A stretch of 64,000 bases of DNA from Spizellomyces punctatus DAOM BR117 (GCF_000182565.1 NW_015971553.1:502507-566506); one strand, 5' to 3'; shown: positions 1 through 10,344, counted from the stretch's first letter. Made by a program: numbers and translations. Notes: generated from the letters alone by a model not told the origin.

Positions 1-312
1 TTCAGATAAAAAAAGCCCCAAAATGAAAAAGCCCCAATGTCCGTATCACGTGGTTTCGGACTGCTTAGTAGCCCCTTTTGTGTGAAAAGAAAGGTGTGAA
101 GGAAGGGGGAAGGGCGGGACGGAAGACGGAATTTGGTTTGGGCATTTCTTCCATCTGGCCATTTGGGTGAAATTTGTAGAAACCATTTCCATTGGGAACT
201 GTGAACGACGCAGAGACGATTTGCCAGCGCTGAACACTGTAATAACTGACGCTACGCACACACACACATTTGCGCCTTCATTACCACCAACAGCACGAGT
301 ACTTGTTTGACT
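1..312. other. 5' flank of first gene
   Basis: No gene is visible. A short (CA)n microsatellite lies at about 256-268, and a CACGTG E-box-like hexamer near position 48. The segment is the probable promoter and 5' UTR of the gene that starts at 313. Confidence 0.4.
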
Positions 313-2172
313 ATGCCGGCAACCTATTTGCGAATAACGATAACACCACATCGGCCGGGGTCTTTGCCGGGGTACGACGGTGACCGGCGAGTCGAGTGGT
401 CCATTGCCGAAGACGCCGTCTCCATTGCAGAGGCACAGCGCAAGACGAGGGATGCCCTGAGGGTTTTGCGGGCGTTTTGGGAGGAAGGGGCTCCGGGTGG
501 CTTGCGGTTTGCAGAGTTTGCCAAAACAGTATTGGCGGATGGTCCGAGCTCGCCAACGACACCTGTACCAACTACAAGAGGCAAGCTGGGTTCTAGCGAG
601 GACGGGGATGATGACTCAGGAGAGGATCAAATCGACTTGGTGGATCCACTAGCGGAAAAGCTCGTTCGTCACCCCAATGTACTTCCCGCATTCCTCTCGG
701 ATCTCCGCGACTGGGATTCCTTTCGGTTATTGTTGCGCCGGCATGGAGGCGAGGTGCCTTTTGAAGGAAATGGCTCGCCGGTGCAGGCCGTAACGTCTCG
801 TGCTAATGCTGCTGGTGGTGACTTGAACACTGCCCTCGTGCAGTCCAACGCGGCGACAGCCGATAATAGCAGCACGAGTGAACACTCGTCCTCGTCATCT
901 CCACCTTTGACACAACCTCCCCCTGGCGCCACGTCGGTTCTCCTCTCAGCCCTTGCCACCCGCGAACGTCAATGGCAAGATGAGCGTGCTTCGCTCCATG
1001 CCGCTCTCTGGGCCGCTGGAGAGCAGGTTCGTACATTGGTAGCAACACTCACAGACGCTCTGGAAAAAGTGGCTGCCATTTCGGATGGCGCAACCGACTG
1101 CAACTCGGTCCCGTCTCGTACTTCCAAAACAGTGCGATGGGACGAACTCGTTCTCAAACGCGAGGTCATACGCGAAAGTGCCGCACAGTGGGGTCTTGGC
1201 CCGTCAGACGGTAACCATTTGGACTGGAGGGAAGCAGAGTGGCTCAAGGAACTCGCTAAGCAGGAGCAAGTAGTTCGTGCCCGTGGTGACTCGGGCCCAG
1301 GCTTAAATTTCTCTCTTGAAGATATCTTGGCAGTTGTGAAAGCTGGAAGGCGACTGACCAATCATGGCGCTACGGATGAAAAGGACGGTTACATGTATGT
1401 GACTGAACAACACAACGACGACGACCATGACGAGGATGACGATACTGAAGAGGATATCGAGGATGACATGGTGGATGCTCGGCAAGCTCCCTTACCACAC
1501 GGCAACAGTGGACCAACCGCATCCGTCATTGATCTCAACGGTCATGCTCAACAAGAACGACAGCCGGACGATGAGGACGAAGACGACACAGAGTCCGAGG
1601 ACGAAACCAATGCAGCCATGCTCACGGCTCGATTGGAACAACTCCGGAAATTGGCTGATCTGGCCGTTGCAAACGCGGCTGGATCTGCAGACTCGGAACC
1701 CGTTCAAGGGGCAGCACCTTCCGCCGAGCAAGTGCAAGACGCTGTCCATGTCCCAGCTGCCGCCCCGTTACCTCCCATCGAAGAAGCGGAAGGCGAGCCC
1801 AACGACCCATCAGCCTCCTCTGAAACTCCCAAAGCCGACACACCCATCCTCATTGCCTCTGGACGCCGCCCCCGCTCCCGTCCCTCTCTAGACACCCCAC
1901 CCGTCCTCATCGCCTCGGGACGCCGCGACCGCCCAAGCTCCACGGACTCTACCACTACCACTCCGCCTAAAATGGAACCAACCCCCCCGTCCACCCCTCC
2001 CCCGAGCGTCGTTGACACCCCCGCCCAACTTGTAACAAAACAACGGGACGAACCCATCACGTTTACGGAGGCTTTGGCTCTAGATAAACTTTCTCCTGTA
2101 GAAAAGAAGCGGACTTCGAGCTTGGTGAAACGGGTCTGGAGAAAGATGAGCGGAGAGTTTAAAGTCAAATAG
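313..2172 (+). CDS. Low-complexity acidic protein of unknown function (619 aa)
   Basis: Single uninterrupted frame ending in TAG. The first ATG is at 313; the frame opens two codons earlier only through a TTG. I do not recognise the family. The N-terminal ~95 residues look folded and mixed alpha/beta. Next come a Ser/Thr/Pro-rich linker, a likely helix near residues 215-255 and a helical stretch near 275-345, an extremely acidic segment (Asp/Glu runs around residues 370-390 and 420-435), and a Pro/Ser/Thr-rich tail. The tail holds a short duplicated motif, ILIASGRR then VLIASGRR, about 20 residues apart. The last ~30 residues are basic (EKKRTSSLVKRVWRKMSGEF), which could bind membrane or nucleic acid. 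No signal peptide or membrane segment is seen. Coding is supported by frame length and GC-rich third positions; function is unknown. Confidence 0.75.
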   Translation: MPATYLRITITPHRPGSLPGYDGDRRVEWSIAEDAVSIAEAQRKTRDALRVLRAFWEEGAPGGLRFAEFAKTVLADGPSSPTTPVPTTRGKLGSSEDGDDDSGEDQIDLVDPLAEKLVRHPNVLPAFLSDLRDWDSFRLLLRRHGGEVPFEGNGSPVQAVTSRANAAGGDLNTALVQSNAATADNSSTSEHSSSSSPPLTQPPPGATSVLLSALATRERQWQDERASLHAALWAAGEQVRTLVATLTDALEKVAAISDGATDCNSVPSRTSKTVRWDELVLKREVIRESAAQWGLGPSDGNHLDWREAEWLKELAKQEQVVRARGDSGPGLNFSLEDILAVVKAGRRLTNHGATDEKDGYMYVTEQHNDDDHDEDDDTEEDIEDDMVDARQAPLPHGNSGPTASVIDLNGHAQQERQPDDEDEDDTESEDETNAAMLTARLEQLRKLADLAVANAAGSADSEPVQGAAPSAEQVQDAVHVPAAAPLPPIEEAEGEPNDPSASSETPKADTPILIASGRRPRSRPSLDTPPVLIASGRRDRPSSTDSTTTTPPKMEPTPPSTPPPSVVDTPAQLVTKQRDEPITFTEALALDKLSPVEKKRTSSLVKRVWRKMSGEFKVK

Positions 2173-3006
2173 TCTTTTTGTAGATTTCCGCAGGGTGGTA
2201 TTGATTTTTTTCCTTTATATAATGTTGATTAGCTTTTATTGTTTTCCTATGTGTTTTGAGTTTTATTATGCTTCTTTTTGGATTTAGCTTGTGAATTGTC
2301 TTTTTTTTTTCTGGAGTTTTAATAGTCTTGTTTTGTTATGTTTCCTTTTTGCATGTTTAAACATTCCACTTGGTATTTTATGCACAATGAGATATAATCC
2401 CGCTCCTCTCTGTAACTCCAATATTCCCTGCATTTGCCCAGCCCTATTCATTGATATTCACCCGCATCAGTAGATACATAGCCTAACCTAACCGTAACAC
2501 CGGGAGTTCCACCGCCATGATGGCTGTTGGAACCATCAGCCTTGCCCTTGCTCTTTACTACGAAATGCAACGTAACCCCGACCTTTTGACCACCAAGGCC
2601 GCAGATGTCAGGCAGGCACTGGGGCTCAAGTTGCCAGGAGGCTTCAAAATGAAAGACGGTCCTACACAAGACGTTGTTGGTGAAGACGTTTCAACCAGGA
2701 GCCGTTTCCGTCTGTCTCAGTGCATCATATAAGAGTCTTGATGCTCTGAGACAGGGGTCATACATACAGTGATTATACAGTGGTAGACTTCATCTAGCTG
2801 AACAAACCATATTCCCATAGGGAACCCTACTTGATATGTGCTGGTACTGAACCACGTCAGGAACACACACACACACAAGAGTATGACAGCCACGTCCACC
2901 CAACTGCAATAGCAATAGGAATTGGTTGCTACCACAAAGATTTGCTATTAAAGGTACTATTATGCTACTGCATGAACGGTGCTTGATTGGTATGTACTGA
3001 TGGCAT
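2173..3006. other. T-rich intergenic region
   Basis: Directly after the stop at 2172 the sequence turns T-rich (about 2190-2380), as expected for a 3' UTR and terminator of a fungal gene. A small ORF candidate (2517-2732) is listed separately. Nothing else is recognised. Confidence 0.4.
2517..2732 (+). CDS. Possible small protein (71 aa), unrecognised
   Basis: An ATGATG start lies in a good context (CCACCGCC before the ATG). The frame encodes a short hydrophobic N-terminus (AVGTISLALALYY) followed by a charged tail. The codons look more like the genes here than like the flanking AT-rich DNA. The hydrophobic start would suit a small membrane or mitochondrial protein, but no family is recognised and no splice partner was found. 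It could equally be a chance frame. Confidence 0.3.
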   Translation: MMAVGTISLALALYYEMQRNPDLLTTKAADVRQALGLKLPGGFKMKDGPTQDVVGEDVSTRSRFRLSQCII

Positions 3007-3325
3007 TGTTGGGTAAAGTCAAGTTATTGGTGTTTGCCTGCAACTAGACTTGTTGCACTTGAGAGGTCGATAGCTCTGTTAGAAGCTATGCTGGAGAATG
3101 GCTCTGGGCACCTTGTGTGTCAAGAGAGATCACAGGGTGGCAACCTGACTTTGACCTCTAATTTTGGGCACATAAGACAACTAACTAAGAATAAGTTTTG
3201 CAAGCTTGTAGCGCGGATTCAGGGCTTTCTAGAACCGTTTTGGTCTTGTTGATAAGTTAACAACTCGCCTAGTTATGCAAGTTACCGTCCCATGACAATC
3301 TCGATGAAATTAATGAATTTCAACA
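3007..3325 (+). mobile_element. Solo LTR with 5-bp target-site duplication
   Basis: The 319-bp segment begins TGTTGGGTAA and ends AACA, the TG...CA ends of a long terminal repeat. It is flanked on both sides by the identical pentamer GGCAT (3002-3006 and 3326-3330), a target duplication of the size made by many LTR retrotransposons. A diverged copy lies in the opposite orientation at 5551-5910, next to copia pol remains. Blocks such as CAACTAGACTTG, ATAGCTCTGTTAGAAGCTAT and ATTCAGGGCTTTCTAGAACC are shared with that copy. No internal element sequence remains, so this is a solo LTR left by LTR-LTR recombination. Confidence 0.85.
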
Positions 3326-4101
3326 GGCATCATATCTGTTCCATTCTGTCATCTGGCTGACATGCAGTTTTAGTCTCCAAGCCTTTGTTCACAAAAATCC
3401 TCCGGCTTGCGAGTCTCACTGATGTTAACTCTCTTGCGAAGACTCTGGCTTCAATCCCATCAAGAGTTCCGGATCAACGTCCAAGCTTAAATTAGCTTTT
3501 CCGAACCGGTTGTCGCCGGTTTCTTCCCTGGTGTAGTTAGCTAGTGTCAGTTTCTTCTATGTAAGCAGTGTATATGTCATCTCGTAAGCTCTTCCTGTGT
3601 CCCATGCTCATACCTAAACTTAACCCTAAGGTATAATGTTTGGTTGCGTGGTATATAGATATTCATAGTATGGTAGCATCTATAAAGAGACAATGGTGCG
3701 CGTGGTGCTGCTGGCTGTCCATTGTTCCTGGTGTCTAAACAATGGAATTTCCTTATCTTCAATCATGACCCCAGAAAAACATGCCCCACACTTTGACGCA
3801 AATTAGACTGCGGTTAATGCACATAACGTTCATAAAAGCTTCATATTTCGTCCCGCCAGTTCTGTCAAACCTGCCTGAGAAATCGGTTATGTCATAACTT
3901 ATTCATACCTATCAAAAGTAACTTGAAAGATCAGCCTGAAATTTAGCAGTCCTATCCTACTCTTCCTTATTCCATACGTTTACCAAAATACCAGCGAATT
4001 GATTCCCTCGGTTGCCGGGTTTGTTGCCACCACCTCTTCTGACCTTCTAGTTCAACCAAGAACTTATCTTGTAAACATTAGTAACGAATCCACCACGCAG
4101 A
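3326..4101. other. Intergenic, AT-rich
   Basis: No coding or RNA feature seen. It contains the right-hand GGCAT duplication of the solo LTR and presumably the promoter of the membrane-protein gene starting at 4102. Confidence 0.4.
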
Positions 4102-5184
4102 ATGATCACGCTTCGAGAACAACGTCAAGTCGGGATCTTATTCACGGGGTTCGCTCTCGGAATCACCTCCTCAGCCCTCATAAACTGGTCACGAAAACAC
4201 CCAAAAAACAGGAACGTCATACTTCAGCTCTATTCCATCCTCCTCTCCGCCGTCGCCAACATTCTCATGTTTATCATTGCCCACGAGATCCTTAACGATC
4301 GGTACGGTAAACCAGCAACAATTGCATCCTTCCTGGCCAACAATTGTAGCGACTTTCAGCAGTACTTTTTGACTTACTTTTCCGTGATCCGATTCGAATC
4401 ACTCATTTACCCACGCAACCGGCGGGCAACGTGGGGGATTAGATCGTGGGCATTCCTCATAGTTGCGCTTTACTTTATCGACCACCTGATGACGTACATT
4501 GCAATGGCGAAATGCAACATGGAAAACGTTGCGACTTTTATCCAAAGTTACTACTTCAACAGTATCGGTAAATCCTCCGCGATGGCCGGATTGTTCCTCT
4601 ACCTCGTCATGGTCCTCGTGGTGGACATCTGGCTCATCGTCAAGATTCGAGACTCGCAAAAAACGTTGACAAAGGGTGTCAACCTCCAAGCAAGCCATAC
4701 TCAAATCGCTATTATAATCATGTGTGTTGTGGTGAAGCTCGCCGAATCCGCTTTCAAGCTGGTGAGCGTACTCACCACCTATGGCGCGCTGGACTCGTAC
4801 ATCCGGGGCATCACCTGCGCGATCGAGATTTGGTCCATTACCGAGCTTGGCGTTACGGTGGAGGAGATTATGAAAGTTAAGCGTCCCGGACAGTCGAGCG
4901 ATCCTCCTAGTCAAGAAACGCGGGAAGGAGGTAAAAACTTGTACCTTTTACCAAGGGTGTTTGGAAAGAGCGCGGAGAGTAAATTTTCTTTTAAATACTC
5001 AAATGGTTTCTTGTTTTTACAACAGCTTTAGCGGATGACCCGACCAATATCCGCAGGAACACACACAAGTCCCCGGCTTGAGGTCCCCGATGCTCAAGTA
5101 GATATTATTGAGCTGGAAGAATTAGAATTCCCTTTTGGAGATGAGATGCGCTTACAATTATGTTTGCAGCGCATCATGCATTAA
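4102..5184 (+). CDS. Multi-pass (about 7 TM) membrane protein, two exons
   Basis: Exon 1 is 4102-4930, an intron at 4931-5056 (GTAAAAA...CCGCAG) and exon 2 is 5057-5184; the join is in phase and gives 318 aa. Hydrophobic segments follow each other at about residues 10-28, 40-62, 75-95, 110-130, 155-175, 195-215 and 225-250. There is a conserved-looking YPRNRR loop after the third and a short IRDSQKTL loop after the fifth. The exon 2 tail is hydrophilic and acidic (IIELEELEFPFGDE), typical of a cytoplasmic tail. The topology resembles a 7TM receptor, but no diagnostic GPCR motif (DRY, NPxxY) is present and I cannot name the family. Reading through the intron would give a shorter, basic tail instead. 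The gene sits between two inverted LTR copies. Confidence 0.75.
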
Positions 5185-5550
5185 TCAGATTGATGTTCAG
5201 TGTTAATTTTGTCAAGTACTTGCATTGTCGAGTGGTGATAGAAAAGCAGGCAGGGCCTTGTGGGAACCAATGGCATTAAAGAGGGGTTTACTTTTGTTGG
5301 ACCCATTCCAAAGTATGATTTCAATTATTTACTCTCAGAAATGACACGAATGTCCGCCGGAGGCCCGTGAGGGGTGTGTGGAGGCCCACCAAACGTCTCA
5401 TGGAACTTTTTGGCAGCTCCAGATGCGCTCAATCACCCTGCAAGCAAACAACATCTGTCATCTCCCGCGGGTGCCCAAACGGTGGGTTGGGGTACGGATG
5501 CCCATGTAATCCCCATGTGTGGGTGGGTACCCATGACGCGCCCGCGTGGG
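5185..5550. other. Intergenic with a GC-rich patch
   Basis: 3' flank of the membrane-protein gene. Around 5350-5560 the composition shifts to GC/Gly-codon-rich sequence (GGCCCACC, GGGTGGGTACCC), unlike its AT-rich surroundings. No frame looks real. Confidence 0.3.
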
Positions 5551-5910
5551 TGCCTGCTTTCATCGGAAATGACAAAGGACGGAAACTTGAATAACTCTGC
5601 GAGTTATTAAGTTATCGACAAGATCAAAACGGTTCTAGAAAGCCCTGAATCGTGGCTACAAGAATGTTAAAACGGTTTCTTAGTTAATTGTCTTACACGC
5701 TCAAAAGTAGAGGTTGAAAGTCAGGAAGTCATCATGTGATCTGTCCTATACTTAGCACCCGCATTTTTCTACAATACAACTATTTCACTATTCTGTTGAC
5801 ACTTAGAGATGTTCCGCAGTGACAGCATAGCTTCTAACAGAGCTATCCACCTCTCAGGTGCACCAAGTCTAGTTGCAGGAGCAAGCCCTAAAACTCAACC
5901 TTACCCAACA
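5551..5910 (-). mobile_element. Diverged LTR, probably 3' LTR of the copia remnant
   Basis: Read on the minus strand this 360-bp segment begins TGTTGGGTAA and ends in GCA, and aligns by eye along most of its length with the solo LTR at 3007-3325, apart from an internal length difference of about 40 bp. It has the same orientation as the copia pol remains at 6766-8770 and lies on their 3' side. A purine-rich tract is directly upstream, as expected for a 3' LTR. Confidence 0.7.
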
Positions 5911-5926
5911 CTTCTCATGCTCTTGG
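5911..5926 (-). other. Polypurine-tract-like site next to LTR
   Basis: On the minus strand the bases just before the LTR start read CCAAGAGCATGAGAAG, mostly purines. This position is where LTR retrotransposons carry the plus-strand primer (polypurine tract). Confidence 0.5.
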
Positions 5927-6765
5927 TAGGACTTTCCCTACCCCCTAGTGCCAGCTCCCTCAACCTTCAGGTCTCATAGGCATCTCGGACCCACTCCCAA
6001 ATCATCGGTTCTTAACCATGCATGCTGCCCAGTGTCCACACCTAGGTCCTTCTGAGCATCCTTCACCAAGTGATAGTGCCGCCACACCTCTGTGGTCCGG
6101 TGCTTGGCATACTTCTGTTCTGCCCATAGAGCATAATTCTCTCAGTAGGCCACTTTCTCACTCTGCAATCATCATGCACTTTGGCTGAACCTTCTTTTCT
6201 GCAGGAACTTTACCTCCTCACAAAGGTCTGACTCCTTGTTGTTGTGATTTCCAGCAACTGTTGTGCTTCCTACCCTCACAACTGGGTTGTCTGCAGTGGT
6301 TGAATACACATGAAAAACGGTGACTACGTGAATGACCAGAACTGAGCAACTGTTATTGTTGATCATTAAAACGCTTGCCTTCTCTATTGTATACTCAGCT
6401 AACCCTAACCCTAAAAAAAATCCTAATCCACACCTGTGACCGAAGCGACACACGTGTGAGAATACTGTGATTGCTCCAATCACAACACTCGTTTGCCACT
6501 GTGGTCACCACAACCCTTGCCACTGGTACCCTTCTTTGCAAGTTGCTTGCCATTTGTCTAACAACCACTGCATAACATTGGAGCATACACACTCAACAGA
6601 TGAATACCATAAGGATAATCAGCGTGTTAGGGGTCTTTGATGCGCCTGGATTGGTACGCTCCGTAGGGGCATACTTATAGAACACGCAGGCACAGACCGA
6701 CATCGGAGTGTACCATAGGTCTAAGTAGAGCTTTCTTGAGTGTGTTGTACGACAACAGGGGGAAT
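5927..6765. other. Retroelement-associated spacer, unrecognised
   Basis: This lies between the LTR-like copy and the broken copia RT. In an intact element the rest of RT and RNase H would be here, but no such motif is visible, so the region is either too decayed or replaced. It contains TAACCCTAACCCTAA (6400-6414), two telomere-type repeats only. Confidence 0.4.
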
Positions 6766-8770
6766 TGCTTTAAACTGAAAGAGCTTTTCTTAAACGCAGC
6801 ACCCATTCACTACGCGGGTGGCCGGCGGCCTCATAGCCCTCAAATTGCTCGATGTAGACTTTTTTGTCCATGGGACTATTCAGGAAAGCGGTTTCAGCAT
6901 CCATAGTGTGAATGTCCATCCGTTTTTGAACAGAATATGCGAGGAATAAACGCAGCGCGGGAAATGCGAGAATCGGTGCGTAGGTATCCAAGTAATCGAG
7001 ACCGAATTGTTGAATGAAGCCTTGGGCTACAGCTCTGGACTTGAAGTTGCTGAATGAGCCATCTGGATTGACCTTTCGGACAGAATACCTAATGGCTGCC
7101 GACTACGCGCTTGTTCGGCGGACGTCGAACTCGTTCCCAAGTCTCACTATCGACTAGTGATTTGTGCTCTTTGGCGGCTGCCTCCATGTACTGCTTCGCA
7201 TTCTCAGATGCCATGGCTTGTTTCCATGATAGAGCGTTGGGATCGACGGTTTGCGCGATCGCGTGGCGTATGCAAAAGTCGAGTAGGCATGAGTGCGGTT
7301 TTCCCAGAATTCAAGAGCGCTAGTGTCTTGAAGGATTTCTGCCAGCTCCCAGGTGGGAGTTGTATATCCAACTTGAGCAAGTATTGTTTCCCGTGCGCCC
7401 GGTGGTTGCATTCATGTAGAATTTTCTTGATAGGATATTCGTCATCGTCTTCTCCATGCGCCGGGTCGAGAAGATCGAGTGTGGCGGGATCTTGTTGATG
7501 GGCCAATTCCGGGCCCTTGTCCTCTTGAAGAACCACATCGCGGGAGATCGCCACCTCATCATGGCCGGGGTCCCACGAAAGATAAGGCTTGGTGCCCGTA
7601 GGGTGTCCATAGCCGAGTAGGTAACAATTCCGTGCTCTGTTCCCCATTTTATCTCTTCTTTTCAAAAGGATGACCATATAAGCCACGCATCCGATACGCA
7701 GCAGGTGGGCAACGTCAGGACGCTTGCCAGTTAGTACCTCGTGGGGCGTCTTGCCGGTTAGGCGGGTCCAACTGAGAGAGTGGAGATATACTGCCATTTG
7801 TAGCAGCACAGGCCAAAATCTTGTGGAAGCTTGGTTTCAGCGAAGATTGCTCGTACACGATCGAGTGCTGTACGATGCCAGCGTTCGGTGCTGCCGTTTT
7901 GCTGACTAGAATAGGCTGCATATGTCTGGTGCTGGATTCCATGTTCAACCAGATATTTCTTAACAGCGCCGAGGTATTCAGTGCCCCGGTCGGTATGCAA
8001 AATCTTGATGGATCGACTGGTAAGCTTTTCTATCCATGCTTTATATTCAATAAACTTCGCCAGGATGGTTTTCAAGTCCTTGGTTGCAATGGGATAGACT
8101 GCTGCCACTCTGGATTTGTGTTCGATGAACTCCAGAGAATAACGCGACCCGTCGTAGCCGGGAATCTGAAATGGGCCTTGCAAATCGGAATGTACGAGGT
8201 CACAAAGTTCCCTTGGTTCGTCATTACCAGAAAGGAAAGGAAGTCTGGCTGCTTTGGCCAACCAGCAGGGTTCGCAATCTTTGATTGTATTAAAATCACC
8301 CACTACGGACCAACCGTCCGTAGCGTCTGCCATCTTTGGCAATACATGTTTACCGCAGTGTCCTAGTCTAGCATGGGCAATTTCGGTAGAGACTTCTACA
8401 GTGCAGGCTTCCGCGTCCAACCCAAGGCTTTGCCGCGGCGTACACCTTTAGCGATGTCTTGGCCGTCGTGCGTGAAAACTACTTCACCGGTATGCTTGAA
8501 AAGAACATCGACGCCGTGAGCATTACATTTTGAAACGGAGAGCAGGTCGTGTCACAAACTGGGTACATGCACAACGTCGCGCAGCTCGAGCGGATTGGAA
8601 AAGTCTTTCATTCCGACGCGGATAGTACCGCAAACCATAGAACTGATCGAGCGTTTGCCTGCAAGGGTGACCTTTCTTATATCTTCATTAACACACTCGC
8701 AAAACGGATATTTCCTTGCAATTATGTTCACCAGACTGATTCAACTTTTTGTATCATTCAAGGCGGGTGT
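6766..8770 (-). pseudogene. Ty1/copia pol remnant (GAG-pre-IN, integrase, partial RT)
   Basis: Minus-strand pieces in three frames follow copia order. About 8770-8421 gives the segment before integrase, with LLSVSKC and an in-frame stop at VHVPSL. About 8420-7758 gives the HHCC zinc motif (HARLGH...CEPCWL) and the integrase core, with HSDLQGPF, HTDRGTEY and QQNGSTERW supplying a complete DDE set. A frame change near 7800 leads to the integrase C-terminal part (GKTPHEVLTGKRP). A further frame change leads to the RT N-terminus, about 7085-6766 (KSRAVAQGF, DTYAPI, MDAETAFLN). RT stops before the ALYGL and YVDD motifs, and RNase H is missing. The element is dead: frameshifts, a stop and truncation at both ends. 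Confidence 0.9.
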
Positions 8771-8825
8771 CCTTAAACAATAGTTCAATCACCGTATTCT
8801 AACATCCAAGGCAAATTGTGTTTAC

Positions 8826-9936
8826 TTACTTTTTAGCCGCCATCCAATCTTTCAACAACACTTTACCACACGCGCACATCTCCGCATTCCGTTTATTAGC
8901 CGGTAATGCCCAATACCCCCGTTCCGCACTCCGCAGCTCCTCCATTGCCTCACGTTCAACCTTTTTCTTTGTCTTTTCCCACACTTTAACGAATCCAGGG
9001 GACTTTTGTCCTGCGTTACGTGCTGCATCCAGGTTTTGGTCCAATAGTTGGTGGTAGTTGGTGTGGATGTGCACAATATGCATGTGACGCATGGTTTTGA
9101 CGGCATCAGGGAGTGTGACATTGTTGATACCCTGAATGTAATCATTGCATGTCTTTGAATCGTCTCGGAGGTCAAGATGGTAGACTTTAAGTTCTTTTGC
9201 AAGCTTTTCCCGTCGGGCTTGGATGCGGGCTTTAGTATGCATTTCTCTAGCTTTTTCGAGATTGCGCATTTTCTTGTGCATTGCTGCGAGGCCTTTGGGA
9301 CCGTGGTATTTGGCATATGCGTAGGCGGCAACGTCAGAGCGCAAGTAGAGATGCATTGGGCGTGTGCTTCTGTACCGTGGATTTTTACGCCGGACATAAT
9401 AGAGTTTGGATAAATCCTTCTCGGTTAATACGTATTCCTTTTTGGCGTTTGTTTTAGGGATGGTTTCATCTGGATGGCATTTTGTACAATTTTGTTTGCC
9501 AGTGAACTCTGAAAGTAGTTTTGTCGTCCCGCAGGCCTTGCACTGGGTGTCCAAGACCTAAAACAAGCGGGGTAAGAACCATCTATCTCAAATTCCAATA
9601 CAATTCAATTACCCTATTGTCTAGCTCAGCACTTAATAGGATTGCACGATCGAACCTCAGAATCTGCCTCTCTTGCCAGAACTGTCGCCGAGACAGTATT
9701 TGCCGCCACACTCGAGCTGTTTGAGACAGGCTTCTAGCATCAGTGGGATCAATCAATTCACATATCCTCTGCTTTAGCTCGAACGAGAGCCCTTGTAAGG
9801 TAGCTGTTTCTGACACCTGTACAACTGCTTGACCGTCGGACGGTGTAACTATCTCCATCGGACAAGTCTGATGGGATGAGATACTTTGGCATGGTTTGTC
9901 ATCCTCCATAGCATCCTCCTCCTGTAGACTGCACAT
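8826..9936 (-). CDS. F-box protein with C-terminal XPA-C-like zinc domain
   Basis: Two exons, 9936-9613 and 9557-8826, joined in phase 0 across a 55-bp intron (GTAATT...TTTTAG), giving 351 aa. Residues about 48-100 read as an F-box (GLSFELKQRICELIDPTDARSLSQ...VWRQIL...FWQER). Right after the splice comes a CxxC...CxxC cluster (CKACG, CTKCH). Then EYVLTEKDLSKLYYVRRKN and PMHLYLRSDVAAYAYAKYHG resemble the DNA-binding C-terminal fold of the repair protein XPA. The remainder is basic and helical, ending with another CACGK. F-box proteins normally bring substrates to SCF ubiquitin ligases; an XPA-C-like fold could bind DNA or a partner. The link to repair is inference. An alternative start is the Met nine codons downstream. 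Confidence 0.8.
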
Positions 9937-10344
9937 TGATGGTTTTCGTGTGTTAAGAGTGTCAGAGGTCGTTGTCGTGTGTTAAGAGTCTCAGAGAATC
10001 AACAAATGGTTCGTATGAAAACAAGACTATAATTGGGAAGCTTTGAACGGGTCCTCCGTTACGTCATGCACAAAAGCCTCACGGCTTGACTCATATGTGT
10101 TCTGCTCATATCAACCATTGTATGTGGTGCATTGTCTACACATGGCCTGGTGGAAGCACCTTCAAGTGTCGCTTAAATTTACTGTCCTGGCAATAGATGG
10201 ACCGTTTGCGCGACTTGGGCTGCGAACTGAGGGTATGGAAATGAACCCAGTTCCAGACCGCAAAGAAACGCGGCAGACCGCTGCTACGAGCAAAGACCGC
10301 ATAACGAGGAACAAGAAACAACCAAATCTAGTCAAGCGAGCGAG
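9937..10344. other. Divergent promoter region, F-box gene / dynein gene
   Basis: This short spacer separates two genes facing away from each other. A direct repeat of about 20 bp (GTGTTAAGAGT...GTGTTAAGAGTC) occurs at about 9950-9995. A longer open frame runs through it but overlaps the dynein 5' exon in another frame and looks non-coding. The dynein start could lie further upstream than annotated. Confidence 0.35.

Noticed and set aside
307-312. TTG start two codons before the first ATG
   Set aside because: Nuclear genes start at ATG; the ATG at 313 is used.
5029-5081. Splice acceptor at 5025 for the membrane-protein intron
   Set aside because: It gives an early stop; the acceptor at 5055-5056 gives a longer in-phase acidic tail with coding character.
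6400-6414. Telomere-like TAACCCTAACCCTAA
   Set aside because: Only two units, inside decayed retroelement DNA; too short to call an interstitial telomere.
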